Shown here piece after piece: positions 31,607-41,170 of a stretch of DNA of 64,000 nucleotides; positions within the stretch are counted from its first letter, which is position 1, and each line of letters starts with the position of its first letter. Under the pieces are notes generated by a model. That model was not told where the DNA came from, made no database searches, and saw only the letters and a program-made list of their open reading frames with translations. This DNA comes from Isochrysis galbana (lineage: Eukaryota > Haptophyta > Isochrysidales > Isochrysidaceae). The DNA lies in contig CM030939.1 of assembly GCA_018136815.1 (NCBI GenBank), positions 1,930,808-1,994,807 of the forward strand, read 5' to 3'. A program made the translations under genes and the position numbers.

Positions 31607-32860
31607 ATGAGTAAAGTAGTTTATCTTTCTCTTGTGGATGACTGGGAGAAGCGAGCGAACGAGCGACGCATGCTCGCTGCTCTGCTCGTCGCGACCAGCA
31701 TGAGCAGCCTCGCCTTCTCGCCGGCCGCGCATGGAGTGGAGAAAGCGGGCGTGAGAGTGGCGGCTGCTAATCTGAGGGCCACCTCTTCTGAGTCCATCTC
31801 CGCCGCTGGTCCCGCGAGCTCTTCCGAGCGGGACAGATCACCTGGCCCGGCGCCCACCGGCCGCCGGGCAGGCACCTGGAGCAAAGGCTACGCAGTCATC
31901 AAGACAGCCGCAAGTGTACCGGGGGGCAGGCTTCCGGAGCTTTTGATGACTCTATGGCCCGAAGACTTTGCCAGTGTCTCCTCAGCGCGGCGCGCATGCA
32001 GGCGATCGGTTGTGCTTGTCGATGGCGCAGTGGGGCACAATGGGTGCGAGGTGCCTGCAGGATCCCAGATCGAGCTATTGGCGCGATTGGCAGCTCCATC
32101 GGCCTCCGACGGACGACGCGGGGCGCTTCCTGTGAACATCGAGCCCTTGAGCGTCGTCTTAGACAGCCCATCCTGGGCCGTCGTCTACAAGCCTGCTGGC
32201 ATGCCCACTGCTGGCGGTGACGGCTTGCGGACAACAATGCGAGAAGTTCTTGCCCTTTCGATGGTATGCCATGATGCTCCTACAATCGAGGAGCCGCTGT
32301 GGCGCCCGCAACATTGCCATCGGCTCGATGCGGGTACGTGCGGACTGCTTGTCGTGGCGAAGACGCGGCGCGCGCTCACGCACCTCAGTGCTGCCTTTGC
32401 AAATAGAGAAGTGCACAAGCGGTATCGAGCTTTGGTAGCAGGAGATCCCGCACCTGAAGCTTCTGTGGGAGCTGCGTCGGAGTTGCGTCGGATCGAGCTT
32501 GCTCTCTCGGGTCAGGTTGCGCGAACAGATTGGCGCATCATCTCCCGACATCAATCTGCGAGGTGGGGACACGTTTGTCTTGTAGAGTGCTTTCCACACA
32601 CGGGTCGAACGCATCAGATCCGAAGGCATTTGGCATCTCTAGGAACTCCCATTATTGGGGACTCCAAATACTGGATTTCATCGCTGCCTGAACACCGCGG
32701 GACACGGCTTTTCCTCTGCGCGGTCGGTTTGCAGCTCCCCCATCCTGTCACTGGGGATCCCGTGGAAATTTCTGTTGACCAACCGAGTGAGTTCGCAACC
32801 TATTGTGCCCAGGCAGCTCATGTTGGAGGAAGTGCGTCGACATCACTGGATGATGAGTGA
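31607..32860 (+). CDS. RluA-family pseudouridine synthase with S4-like domain
   Basis: 417 residues from 31607. The ATG at 31670 (residue 22) begins a hydrophobic signal-like stretch, ML-AALLVATSMSSLAFSP, and is the likelier start if the protein is plastid-targeted. An S4-like RNA-binding unit (about 95-165) precedes the catalytic domain, which shows VVYKPAGMPT, HCHRLDAGTCGLLVVAKT with the catalytic Asp, the HKRYRALVAG strand and HTGRTHQIRRHLASLGTPIIGDSKYW. These are diagnostic of RluA-type uridine isomerases acting on rRNA or tRNA. The usual Ser after the catalytic motif's Thr is Cys here (TCGLL). Target site unknown. Confidence 0.85.
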   Translation: MSKVVYLSLVDDWEKRANERRMLAALLVATSMSSLAFSPAAHGVEKAGVRVAAANLRATSSESISAAGPASSSERDRSPGPAPTGRRAGTWSKGYAVIKTAASVPGGRLPELLMTLWPEDFASVSSARRACRRSVVLVDGAVGHNGCEVPAGSQIELLARLAAPSASDGRRGALPVNIEPLSVVLDSPSWAVVYKPAGMPTAGGDGLRTTMREVLALSMVCHDAPTIEEPLWRPQHCHRLDAGTCGLLVVAKTRRALTHLSAAFANREVHKRYRALVAGDPAPEASVGAASELRRIELALSGQVARTDWRIISRHQSARWGHVCLVECFPHTGRTHQIRRHLASLGTPIIGDSKYWISSLPEHRGTRLFLCAVGLQLPHPVTGDPVEISVDQPSEFATYCAQAAHVGGSASTSLDDE

Positions 32861-33642
32861 GAGCAATCGCAAGACTTAGAATTGGTGCTCAATGTCTCTA
32901 CTTACCATTGAATGAAGCTCCATACCTGGCTGAACGTGCTTTCATGCATGCTATCTCCGGCATCATTGAGCCTCGGATATGGCCCTAAGAGAATTTGCGT
33001 TGATTGTGTTGGACGTGCACCTTGGGTGCGAAGGTGCAAACAGATGAATGTCCTTCTTACCCTGAGCGGCCAAGGCAGCGTCGGAGAGAGTGGGGCGAGT
33101 GATCGTCTGCAATAAAAAGTTTAATGATGGCGCTGCCTTGGAGCTCTCATCTTGCTCGAAATGCGAGGCTAGTATCAGTGCTGGGCGCCTGCAAATACGA
33201 AATACTCTAGGCGCCTGCAAATGCCCTTCAGGCACAAAAATGAGTCGCCAGGCCATCACACCGGTGGCCAACCGACGATATTGGTGCACTCAGATCCGCA
33301 CTGGCACAATAAACAAGGCTGCGCCGACCTCTACTATCTATGTCTATGTATCGATAGGCGGCTTGCCTTCATTTGGTCTCCTTTCCCCCCGTTTACTAAT
33401 TGGAATATTGTTTTGTAGTGACAAATGCATAATAGGCGCATTTTGATTGTGTCCGTAGAGTATCTATCGCGAAATTTCTTCGTGAGGAGCCGTTTTAAAG
33501 CATGTGGGTAGGAAAATAATCGACTCCTCGAGCATCGAGTCCCGCGCTGCGCGGTGTAATCGGTCTGCTGCGCGCGGGGAGTCTCACCCTACCATGAGCC
33601 CACTGGCCCTAACTGGCCTATGCGGCTGCGTAAACTCTAAAC
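32861..33642. other. Intergenic, nothing recognised
   Basis: 3' flank of the pseudouridine synthase. A short direct repeat, GGCGCCTGCAAAT, occurs at 33184-33196 and again at 33211-33223. No gene or RNA supported. Confidence 0.4.
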
Positions 33643-33720
33643 TGCCGCTTGGCATAGTGGTTCAACCCACCGCCTCCACCAACCTTTTGCTCTGGGGAGC
33701 GAGTTCGAGTCCGGACGGAG
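33643..33720 (+). repeat. tRNA-like A-box/B-box sequence, probable SINE remnant
   Basis: TGGCATAGTGG (33650-33660) fits the Pol III A box and GTTCGAGTCC (33703-33712) fits the B box, 42 bp apart. A clover-leaf cannot be completed: the T-stem arms and acceptor arms do not pair. It is followed by tandem repeats, which suits a tRNA-derived short element better than a tRNA gene. Confidence 0.35.
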
Positions 33721-33757
33721 CGCTCTGCAGTTCGAGCCCCGCTCCTTCTCCTCTCCC

Positions 33758-34192
33758 GCTCTCTCCGCTCTTCTTCTACAGTTAAATTCTCCGCTCTTCT
33801 TCTTCTACTTCTGCACTGTTAAACTCTCCGCTCTTCTTCTACTGTTGAATTCTGCACTCAGTCTACCATTGAAAATCCTGCCTCCTACCGTTCAAAATCC
33901 TGCCTCCCCACCGTTAGAAATCCTGCCTCCGTCGCCTTGCCAAGACACTTCCTCCGCCTTCCCGCCGGCTTCCTTGCCAGTTCCTTTCGCCCCGGTTTCC
34001 CGCTTGTCTCTAAATCAGTTTCACCGCATTAAGACCAAGCTTAGAGGGGAAACTTCCCGTCCAGTTCCGTTCAAAAATCTCGTTCATCTCGTCGGGCCAT
34101 CAAGCCATCTCGTTCATCTCGTCGTCGGGCCATCAGGCCATCTCGTTCATCTCGTTACATCTTATCGGGCCCCCGGGCCATCTCGTTACAAT
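33758..34192 (+). repeat. Three successive minisatellites
   Basis: First, CTCCGCTCTTCTTCTAC plus a GTTAAAT tail, about 3 units (33758-33860). Second, a 21-bp unit ACCGTTCAAAATCCTGCCTCC, about 4 units with variation (33866-33930). Third, a 30-bp unit containing GGCCATCTCGTTCATCTCGT, about 3-4 units (34080-34192). Confidence 0.75.
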
Positions 34193-34317
34193 CCAAGCTG
34201 CGGCTTTGTTTGATTCCAACAGGTTCGAAGTATCGTTAAAGTGAAAGTCGTCCGCTGAAGCCAACGCGGAGGGTCGATGAGAGATCCAAATTCCCGCGGG
34301 AGAAGAAAAAAAAAGAT

Positions 34318-34482
34318 CTGAAGATTCAGGGCTATACACCTATCGCTATAGAGAGCATTCATTTACCGCTACTGCACATCAGTCATCGCCCTTCTCTCCC
34401 TTCGCTCCGCTCCCTCGCCTTCCCCTCCTCATTCCTTTGTCTTTGGTGTCGGGGGTGCGGCCCTGGTACACTACCAAGGGAG
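34318..34482 (+). repeat. Dispersed repeat family member (related copy at 29058-29209)
   Basis: Shares the start CTGAAG-TTCAGGGCTA, the CTCATTCCTTTGTCTTTGG core and the CTACCAAGGG end with the other copy. No coding content. Confidence 0.6.
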
Positions 34483-34499
34483 CGAGCGACAGGCGACCT

Positions 34500-34890
34500 G
34501 GCCCCTTTGGGTCAAGATTACCCGAAAGGAGGAAACTTGGAATCTAGACCTGACAAACAGGCTAGAAGGAACGAAACGAGAACCCGAATTCTAGGCCGCT
34601 AGGGACGAACCCTACCAACCTAGATGTGCCTGAGCTTCACCGTGTGGCCGCACGGCGAAGGACCTGGAAATATAAGAGCCTGGAAATCGCATCATCTACG
34701 ATGAATGCGACACCAGATAATAATAACTGAGCGTTAGTCGTTAGTACCACTACTCCCACTAGACCGGTACCATCACAACACACCTCAGGGCACCTGCCCG
34801 CACGCCTTGAAGTGATGGCAGCCAGACGGGCAGGAAGAGAGAGGGGCGGAGAGAGGAGAGCGTCGGCGCGCTCCATCGCAAACGAGTAAA
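34500..34890 (-). repeat. Dispersed repeat, copy B (inverse of 26218-26545)
   Basis: On the minus strand it begins near GCGATGGAGCGCGCC (about 34880), passes through a diverged middle, and then matches copy A over about 210 bp to 34500. An 8-kb inverted arrangement with copy A results. 34891-35097 is the 3' flank of the tubby gene. Confidence 0.7.
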
Positions 34891-35097
34891 AACTTAGTTC
34901 ATGCAAGACTATAACACTGAGCACTTTCGTGAGTTCAGATCACTTGTCTCCGTAAAAGCGCCAAGTACGCGGGGCTCGTCATGGATGTGTCATGTGGATA
35001 CTGTGAGATACGTGTATCGTGCATTCTTAAAACTTGAAGGGCACCACTATCGGTGATATCGATGGCGTTGTGCCATCGAGACGTCACGAGCTGCGTT

Positions 35098-36084
35098 TCA
35101 CTGCCATTCTTCGGAGCAAAGGCAGGCTGCCAATGCCACCGCTGGCGAGAGTGGTGCGGCGAAGTCGAGGGAAAATCTATCCACTCCACCTTCAGACTCC
35201 ATCAGCCCGCGCACTAGCGCAAGTCCCTTCCCAGAATCGTCGTTGCTTTCAAGCTGGAAGTTCTGGTGTGATGCCAGCAAGGCCCGGCCTTTTGGAAAAT
35301 CCAGAGTGAGAAGGTCACGTTCAGCATTCCAACTAGGACAACGCGAACGAAGGACCAGCATGGATGGAGGGATTGGCGGTATGGCACGTTGCTCATCCGA
35401 GCAATCAGGTTGCCAGTCGGCCTGATGAGCCATCAGCATAGACGTCATCTGAGCATCTGAGCGACCAAGGATGGAGGCGAGTGGCGCACCGTGCAAATTC
35501 GGCGACCAGTCGCCATCAGGAAGCCCTGCGCCCAAGATCATAGTGTTAACAGTTGGGTTGCCAGCCACTCCTAGCTCTGCTTCACCCAAGATGAAGCCGG
35601 CAACGCATGGAGCATTTCCTGCCATTCCGATTGAGGTTGATGTCCCATGGAGCAGATAACAACCGCTGTCACCGCGTCGGCCAGCCTCATAGTCCAGCGT
35701 CGCAAAAATGGTCCCGTCCGCAGCGCTGAGAGTGAAGTTCCGCCCCTTCTTTGTGGCACGAATGAGCGGGACGTTACCTTCTTCAAGCATCATGAGAAAA
35801 TCTTTGCCCGATTTGGAGCGTTCGAGCAAGCAGTTGCATGCGTCAAGGGTGAGAGGCGGGCGCAAAAACTGTTCGAAGACAGGGTCGAACGAGCCGGGCG
35901 AGGGCATCTCAATCACAACAGGCTGCGGTGTGAGCTGCGTGCCGTGCCCACTGTGGAAGCTGAACTCATCGGCAAACGAGGCGCGCCCGACCGGCGTGAC
36001 TGGGTCGCTTGGCTCACCCACTTTCCTGGGCGCGACAGCGTTGTTTCCCAAGTTTGTCTGAACCTTCAGGTTGACAGGGCGCAT
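35098..36084 (-). CDS. Tubby-domain protein, diverged
   Basis: 328 residues from the ATG at 36084. The C-terminal third reads PSWNAERDLLTLDFPKGRA, then LLASHQNFQLE and FSLDFAAPLSPAVALAACL, which line up with the tubby signature (P-WNE, LDF-GR, AS-KNFQL, F-LD---PLS--QAF). The N-terminal half fits the earlier beta-strands of the tubby barrel (RATKKGRNFTLSAADGTIFATLDYE). Tubby domains bind phosphoinositides and link membranes to trafficking or transcription. The core NFQL is intact, but the Val-Lys before it is His-Gln, and the lysines used for lipid contact may be lost. No F-box was seen. Confidence 0.75.
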   Translation of the reverse strand: MRPVNLKVQTNLGNNAVAPRKVGEPSDPVTPVGRASFADEFSFHSGHGTQLTPQPVVIEMPSPGSFDPVFEQFLRPPLTLDACNCLLERSKSGKDFLMMLEEGNVPLIRATKKGRNFTLSAADGTIFATLDYEAGRRGDSGCYLLHGTSTSIGMAGNAPCVAGFILGEAELGVAGNPTVNTMILGAGLPDGDWSPNLHGAPLASILGRSDAQMTSMLMAHQADWQPDCSDEQRAIPPIPPSMLVLRSRCPSWNAERDLLTLDFPKGRALLASHQNFQLESNDDSGKGLALVRGLMESEGGVDRFSLDFAAPLSPAVALAACLCSEEWQ

Positions 36085-36690
36085 GACAGTGGCGAGAAGA
36101 ACTTGCCCAGCCTCACTCTCTTCCTCCCCCTCTCTCTACCGCGCGCGCGCGCGAGAGCCGCCAGCCAGCAGCCAGCAGCCAGCAGCCAGCAAAATTGAGC
36201 AACTCGTACCGCGGACATGCAGAGAAGAGAGAGAGGGAACGTAGGAGTACGCTTCTACTATGAGAGGCAGGTGGGAGCAGTTACAGTTACGAGCCCTGGT
36301 CGTAGGTAGTAAAGTACTCCTACTCTAGGTCGCTTTTTCCCTTGCAAATATTCGCAGCTGAGGAGGCAGTAGAGGCAAGAGGCAAGGCGTCAGAGTTTTC
36401 TTATTATGGAAGTGTAACTTTTGTGCTATGGAACCTTGCCAAGGTCACGTTCCGTCGAATATGGGACAGACTCAAGCTGATCCATCAAATATCCACAGTC
36501 CGTTTACAATAATGATCGAATAATTGGAAACACAATAAAATATTCAGCTGACTGAAAATTAATTAAATTATTAATGTTGTATCCTAGCTAGGCCCAGGTC
36601 AGGATTTCGGAAAATTTTTTTCAAAATTTGGGGGTGGGTTTACTCACAGATTTCGGGGCGAAATTTCGCAAAATTTGAGGGGCTCCTGCA
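36085..36690. other. Upstream flank of the tubby gene with CAGCCAG repeats and a CGAAATTT cluster
   Basis: CAGCCAG tandem units at 36150-36190 form the likely leader of the tubby gene. 36590-36690 has the AGGCCCAGGTCAGGATTT block and CGAAATTTCGCAAAATTTG, the second copy of the repeat at 26680. No gene seen. Confidence 0.4.
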
Positions 36691-38530
36691 TGACGGATCC
36701 GAGGTTACCACTGCCTCGGATGGGAACGGAGGGAACGGAAGGGAAGCGGCGAGAGGCGCGGCGGAAGTTGGGGAGTGGCCAATGACGGGCTGGACCACCT
36801 CCTCAGCAGAGAAAGGCGGGAGGACGGGCTTGGGCGAGGGCGAGCGCGACGACGGAGCGGACATGGCTGGGCGGATCGGGATGGATAGGCTGGGGCTGAG
36901 GGATTGGAGAGGTTTGGTATTGAGGTAGTGTTGAGAACGAGGGACGAGAACGGGAACGAGAACGAGAACGAGAGCGACGAACGAAGAACGACAGACGACA
37001 GACGGCTAGGGGCCGATGGACCGACGAGATGACCTACACTCACGTCAACACTCTCCACACTAACGTATCCCTATCACGGAACGCACAGGAACCCGCTGGC
37101 AGATCGAACAAGGAAGAGAATGCCGACAAGAGAGCGACGGGGCGACGGACGATCCGACGGGGCGACAGTTACGCACAGGAATAAGGAGGGAATCTTTCGA
37201 AAACCCTTAAGTGATTTGATGAAGACCGAAGTAGCAAATAGCGCCACGATATAATCCAACGGCCAACACCGGAGGGGGAATCAGGGTCACACATGGGGGC
37301 GGTTCCTTGCACCGGCGATACCTGATCGCGCGACTTAGCCTAAAACGCGAGGAGCGCGCAAGGAGGTGAGCCAGGTGAGGGGCAAGCAGGCGACAAAGGA
37401 GGCGATAAAGGAGGCGAGGGCAACAAGGGCGAATGGACGAATGTAGGACACTGCGACGGTGACTCGTGGCTAGCCTGCGAGGAGGGAACGCAAAACAACT
37501 TCTAAAACAAAAAGGTCGATCGCGGATGCGACACCCCCTTGCTAGAATCGAGCTTCCATGCGAGAGAACAATGAATGAGCGAAACAAAACCACGCAAGGG
37601 AGGAGCAAAGACGAAACAGCTAAACGAAAGGGCAGCCACACCCGTCCGGACAGTTAGGTGAAGAATCGGCGGTCGGCACGGCAGTCCGCAAGACCGCAGG
37701 ATTCAGCATAATAGTCCCCTCTCTTCTCTTTTTTACGAGAGTTTTACCTGAGGGTTTAGGCGGTGTGGCTAACGCCCAACTATTACACGGCTGGCCCTGT
37801 TACACTTGCTCCGGGGGGGGGTTAAGTCAGTGGTTTTGCAAGACGATTTTCGTGCGGACAGAAAACAAGAGAGCTCCACGCGGGGGGAACTATTCGGCGG
37901 CCGCGGGGGGAAATTCGGCGACCGCGGGGGGGGGAAATTCGGCGACCGCGGGGGGAGGGACCGGAAAGGGATTCCCGTACGTTCCCGTACCCCGATCAAA
38001 CATAAACGACGGCGTTAAGCGATATCGGAGAGAGCGTGACAGTCGCGATTGTCAGAAGAACGCAGAGGGTGTATCGAGGAGAGAGACGAGGGCGCGATCC
38101 GATGGCGACAAGCGAGCGAAGGCCTCCGTGCGACAGCGAACGAAGGCCGGCGAGGCAAGCGCAGGGTGCGGAAATGCGTGGGAGCCAAACCACGGGGAAC
38201 CGCGCGACGGCGTCAACGCATACCACCACTGTCCGAGCAGAAACGACGCACGCTGCGGCTGTGGCAGCGGGCTAGAGGACCGGGCCTCAGTAGGGAGGAA
38301 GAGAGCGGGCAAAGCACCGACATGGGCTACAGGTGAGTCGTGCGGGGTCTACGACGTAGCGCGTAGGGCCGCTCGCCGAGTAGCGACACACGATAAGATC
38401 GCGCACGTAGAGGCAGTGGCGTGGATAGAGGCTCGCCGGTGTATTAACCACCGCGCGAGCAGCCACTTCTCGGGCCACCGAAGCCACGATTCCGGACGGG
38501 CTAGCTTCCAGGCGACGCCCGGCGGGCACC
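36691..38530 (-). mobile_element. Gypsy element remnant with one LTR and a large internal deletion
   Basis: LTR 36691-37533 (plus strand starts TGACG, ends GATGCGACA) is related to the intact LTR at 48476-49593. Next comes the 3' non-coding region (37534-38050), matching 49594-50560, including CCCGTCCGGAC, TTTTACGAGAGTTTTACCT and GGGGGAAATTCGGCGACCGC words. Then the C-terminal end of the polyprotein (about 38050-38320) is joined directly to its N-terminal part (about 38340-38520, encoding LYPRHCLYVRDLIVC). Nearly all of pol, roughly 4 kb, is deleted. A short retroelement copy abuts at 38531. Confidence 0.75.
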
Positions 38531-38806
38531 CTCCCGAGCCTCAGGGGGCCCCACGCTCCACGCTGCACCAGTCTGCCTGTCGACCAGGGGGGGAGGGGGG
38601 GTTGGAGCAATGGGCTGGCCACGACTGGCCAGGACGAGCGAATCAGGCGTGCCTGTGAGTGAGAGAGTGGGTCAGCAGGGCAGTGGCCTCCTGGCAAGCC
38701 ATCAGGCATGCCAGGAGGACGGGTGGTTCCTCCCCCATGGCAGGGGAGGAGTGGAGAGAGGGGGGGGCTCGTGCCCCCCATGGGTCAACCAAGTATAAAC
38801 TTAGTT
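38531..38806 (-). mobile_element. Short retroelement, copy 5 (3' part missing)
   Basis: Reverse-complement copy retaining the element's 5' end (AACTAAGTTTATACTTGGTT at 38787-38806 on the minus strand) through about base 275, then breaking off inside the gypsy remnant. Loss of the 3' end cannot arise from incomplete reverse transcription, so a later deletion is likely. Confidence 0.75.
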
Positions 38807-38869
38807 GCAATATGCTATCTGGCTATGTATAGGTAGCTAGGTCAGGCTAGCGCGCGAGCGCGGGAGCGC

Positions 38870-39556
38870 TCGCGCCTCGCAAAATATTTGCGAAATTTGG
38901 GGCAGTGAACGCGAAATCTGAGCGAAATATCCGAAGAAATTTGGGCGGGTTCCAAACGAAATTCTGACCTGGCCCTAATCCTAGCCAACCCCACTAGCTA
39001 ATTGGACACAACTTTTCAGTCCCGGAATCCCGCCATGCCTGACGAGCCAGGTGTCCGAGTGGTACCGGGGGGAGAGGGCATTGCCCCATTGCCCCCTCCC
39101 CTCGATATTTGTCCTCCCCCCAGTGCATGGCTGCTCTGCGTCGGCGTCGACGGCGGAGACGGCGGTGGCGATGCGGGCAGCAAGCGCGGCGCGAGAGGCA
39201 CGGTTGGGGTTGGGGTTGGGGTTGGGTTGCATGGCAGTGGCCAAGAGGGCAGAGTGAGCGAGAGAGCGGAGAGAGGAGGGCAGCGCGACGCGCTCGCGAC
39301 TCGCGAGTCGCAGAGAAGGGTGCCCCCCCCCGTATCCTGGTACTGTCTTTGTTACTGTTTTTCTCTGTTTTTCTATGAATGCCAAAAACATACTGTTTTA
39401 ACTGTTTTTCGACCCCCCACCACTGTTTTTCCCATCTAGGGTTGGCTCCTCGGGGGTAACGTATAACATATACTTTTACTCACTAGTCTTTTCTCTATCT
39501 TGGCTGGGGGATTCATACGAGCAGCTCACGGCCGGTAGGTCGGTCCCGTACGCCCG
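38870..39556. other. Repeat cluster and G-rich run upstream of the coiled-coil gene
   Basis: 38870-38985 is the third CGAAATTT cluster. 39203-39228 is four TTGGGG-type units, capable of a G-quadruplex. No gene is supported; the open frames are compositional. Confidence 0.4.
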
Positions 39557-40588
39557 ATGGCCTCGGCGGCGGCGCCGCCGCCGCCGCCATTACCGCCGCC
39601 ACCGCCGCAGCCTGAGCCACAGCCGCAGCCGGGTTGCGAAAGTTGCGCAGCATGCATGCGCCAGGTGCGGGAGCTGCAAGTATGTCTGGCGGACACGAAA
39701 CACACTCTGCAGAAGGAGCGGGAGCAGGAGCGGCAGGTTGACCTCAACACATGGCACGAGAATCTCGCACGACTACTTGAGGAAAAAGCAAGGCTGATCG
39801 AGGAGGTAGAGACGATGCAGAACCAAAAAGATGGAATCACCGAAGCTCTGGTCCGCGCTCATCGCCAGCTTAAAGACCAAGGGCGTGAAGCTGAAGAGCG
39901 CGAGATGTTCAAACGGCAGCATAATCAGGCAAGAGTGCTCCTCCTCCAGCGATCGGAGGAGCTAATGTTAACGCAGGAAGAATTGCGTGTGGCGAGGAAT
40001 GACGCCAGAGTTGCCGCTGCCTCACGAACTCAACTGGCGGAGCAGCTGCAAGAGGCACGTTCAACGCTAGCCATGAGCATGGCCGCCCAGGCCAAACTGC
40101 GCGAGGAGCTAGGAAGGGCGCGAAGTGATGGTCTCGCTGCCGAAACTCGGCACCTTCAAGTTCAAGCTGCTTTGAGTGCAGGTGAGGTTAGGAGTTATGA
40201 GCTGGCCGTCGAAAGCAGAGCTCTTGTCGTTTCCATGGAGGACTTGGAGGAGACAGTGCAACGAGTGATATCTATCGCTCAAGGCATGGAGTTGATGAAT
40301 AGGATCCAAAGATGGCTGTGGCAATCTTCACTTGAGGAATGCGAGACCGAAGTTGAACACGCGCTCGATCAGCTCAGACAGTACAAATCGTCTGCGGAAG
40401 ACCTTGCTGCTCGGTCAGTGGCGAGCAACGTACTCGTAGAAGAGACAGAAAGACGCTTTGCGGAGAAGTGCGATGAGATGTTACAGTTGCGCAACGAAAG
40501 GGATGGCAAGGTAGCCGAATTAGCAGCTGTGAGAAAGCTAGTAGAGAGCCTCAAGAGCGAACTTCGGAAGGCGATGCAACAGCAATAA
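39557..40588 (+). CDS. Coiled-coil protein with proline-rich N-terminus
   Basis: 343 residues, intronless. An Ala/Pro-rich leader (1-26) is followed by a CESCAACM double CxxC motif (27-34) and then an almost unbroken predicted coiled coil to the end, rich in E, Q, R, L and A with heptad-like spacing. The short Cys motif could bind a metal with a partner. I recognise no specific family; structural or cytoskeletal, centrosomal or ciliary roles would be usual for such proteins. The flank 40589-41170 holds only simple-sequence tracts. Confidence 0.6.
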   Translation: MASAAAPPPPPLPPPPPQPEPQPQPGCESCAACMRQVRELQVCLADTKHTLQKEREQERQVDLNTWHENLARLLEEKARLIEEVETMQNQKDGITEALVRAHRQLKDQGREAEEREMFKRQHNQARVLLLQRSEELMLTQEELRVARNDARVAAASRTQLAEQLQEARSTLAMSMAAQAKLREELGRARSDGLAAETRHLQVQAALSAGEVRSYELAVESRALVVSMEDLEETVQRVISIAQGMELMNRIQRWLWQSSLEECETEVEHALDQLRQYKSSAEDLAARSVASNVLVEETERRFAEKCDEMLQLRNERDGKVAELAAVRKLVESLKSELRKAMQQQ

Positions 40589-41170
40589 GCGTAGCGGCAC
40601 ATCGCCTTAGGTTGACGTTTCGTACGGGATCCACAAAACCATCTACATGCGGTTATTTGCTCATGTCCGTCAAAAAAAACTCTTAGTAGCCCGGTCACTC
40701 ACTCATTTGAACCACTATTTCCCACCTCCCCTGGGTGTCCAAGCATTCCTCAGGGTCCCCCCCCTACCTACCCCGGCAACTCCCTCCCCCTTCCGAACGA
40801 CTCCCTCTCGCCCCACGAAGGGCAATGGCGCGGTGAGTGACCCCCCCTTCCTTCCCCCGCGCGTGGCGGTCTATTTTGGGAGATTGAGGAGGGAGGGAAT
40901 CTGAGTGGTGAATGTAGGTAGGGCGGTCAAACAGGGCTTGATAAGAACTAATATGGGGGGGGGGTGACATTTTTTGACCATTTTCCAAAGCCCACAACAA
41001 AACTCCCAGGGGGGCCACCTGCCGCCACAAAAATCTTCGCCAGAAAATGGAAAATGGTGCGATTCTCCTCCCCCCTCGCCCCTCCCTTGCACACGCTCTG
41101 GGGCTCTACCGGTAAAGAACCGCGGCGCCCGCCGCGGGAGTGATAGACGTATTTTGAAACGGAGTATTCA

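Noticed and set aside
33758..34192. CRISPR-like repeat arrays
   Set aside because: Units are head-to-tail minisatellites without unique spacers, and the window is eukaryotic.
39203..39228. TTGGGG units resembling ciliate-type telomere repeats
   Set aside because: Only about four units, internal, with genes on both sides. Shorter GGTTGGGGTTGGG runs also occur near 21402 and 26165, so this is simple sequence, not a telomere.
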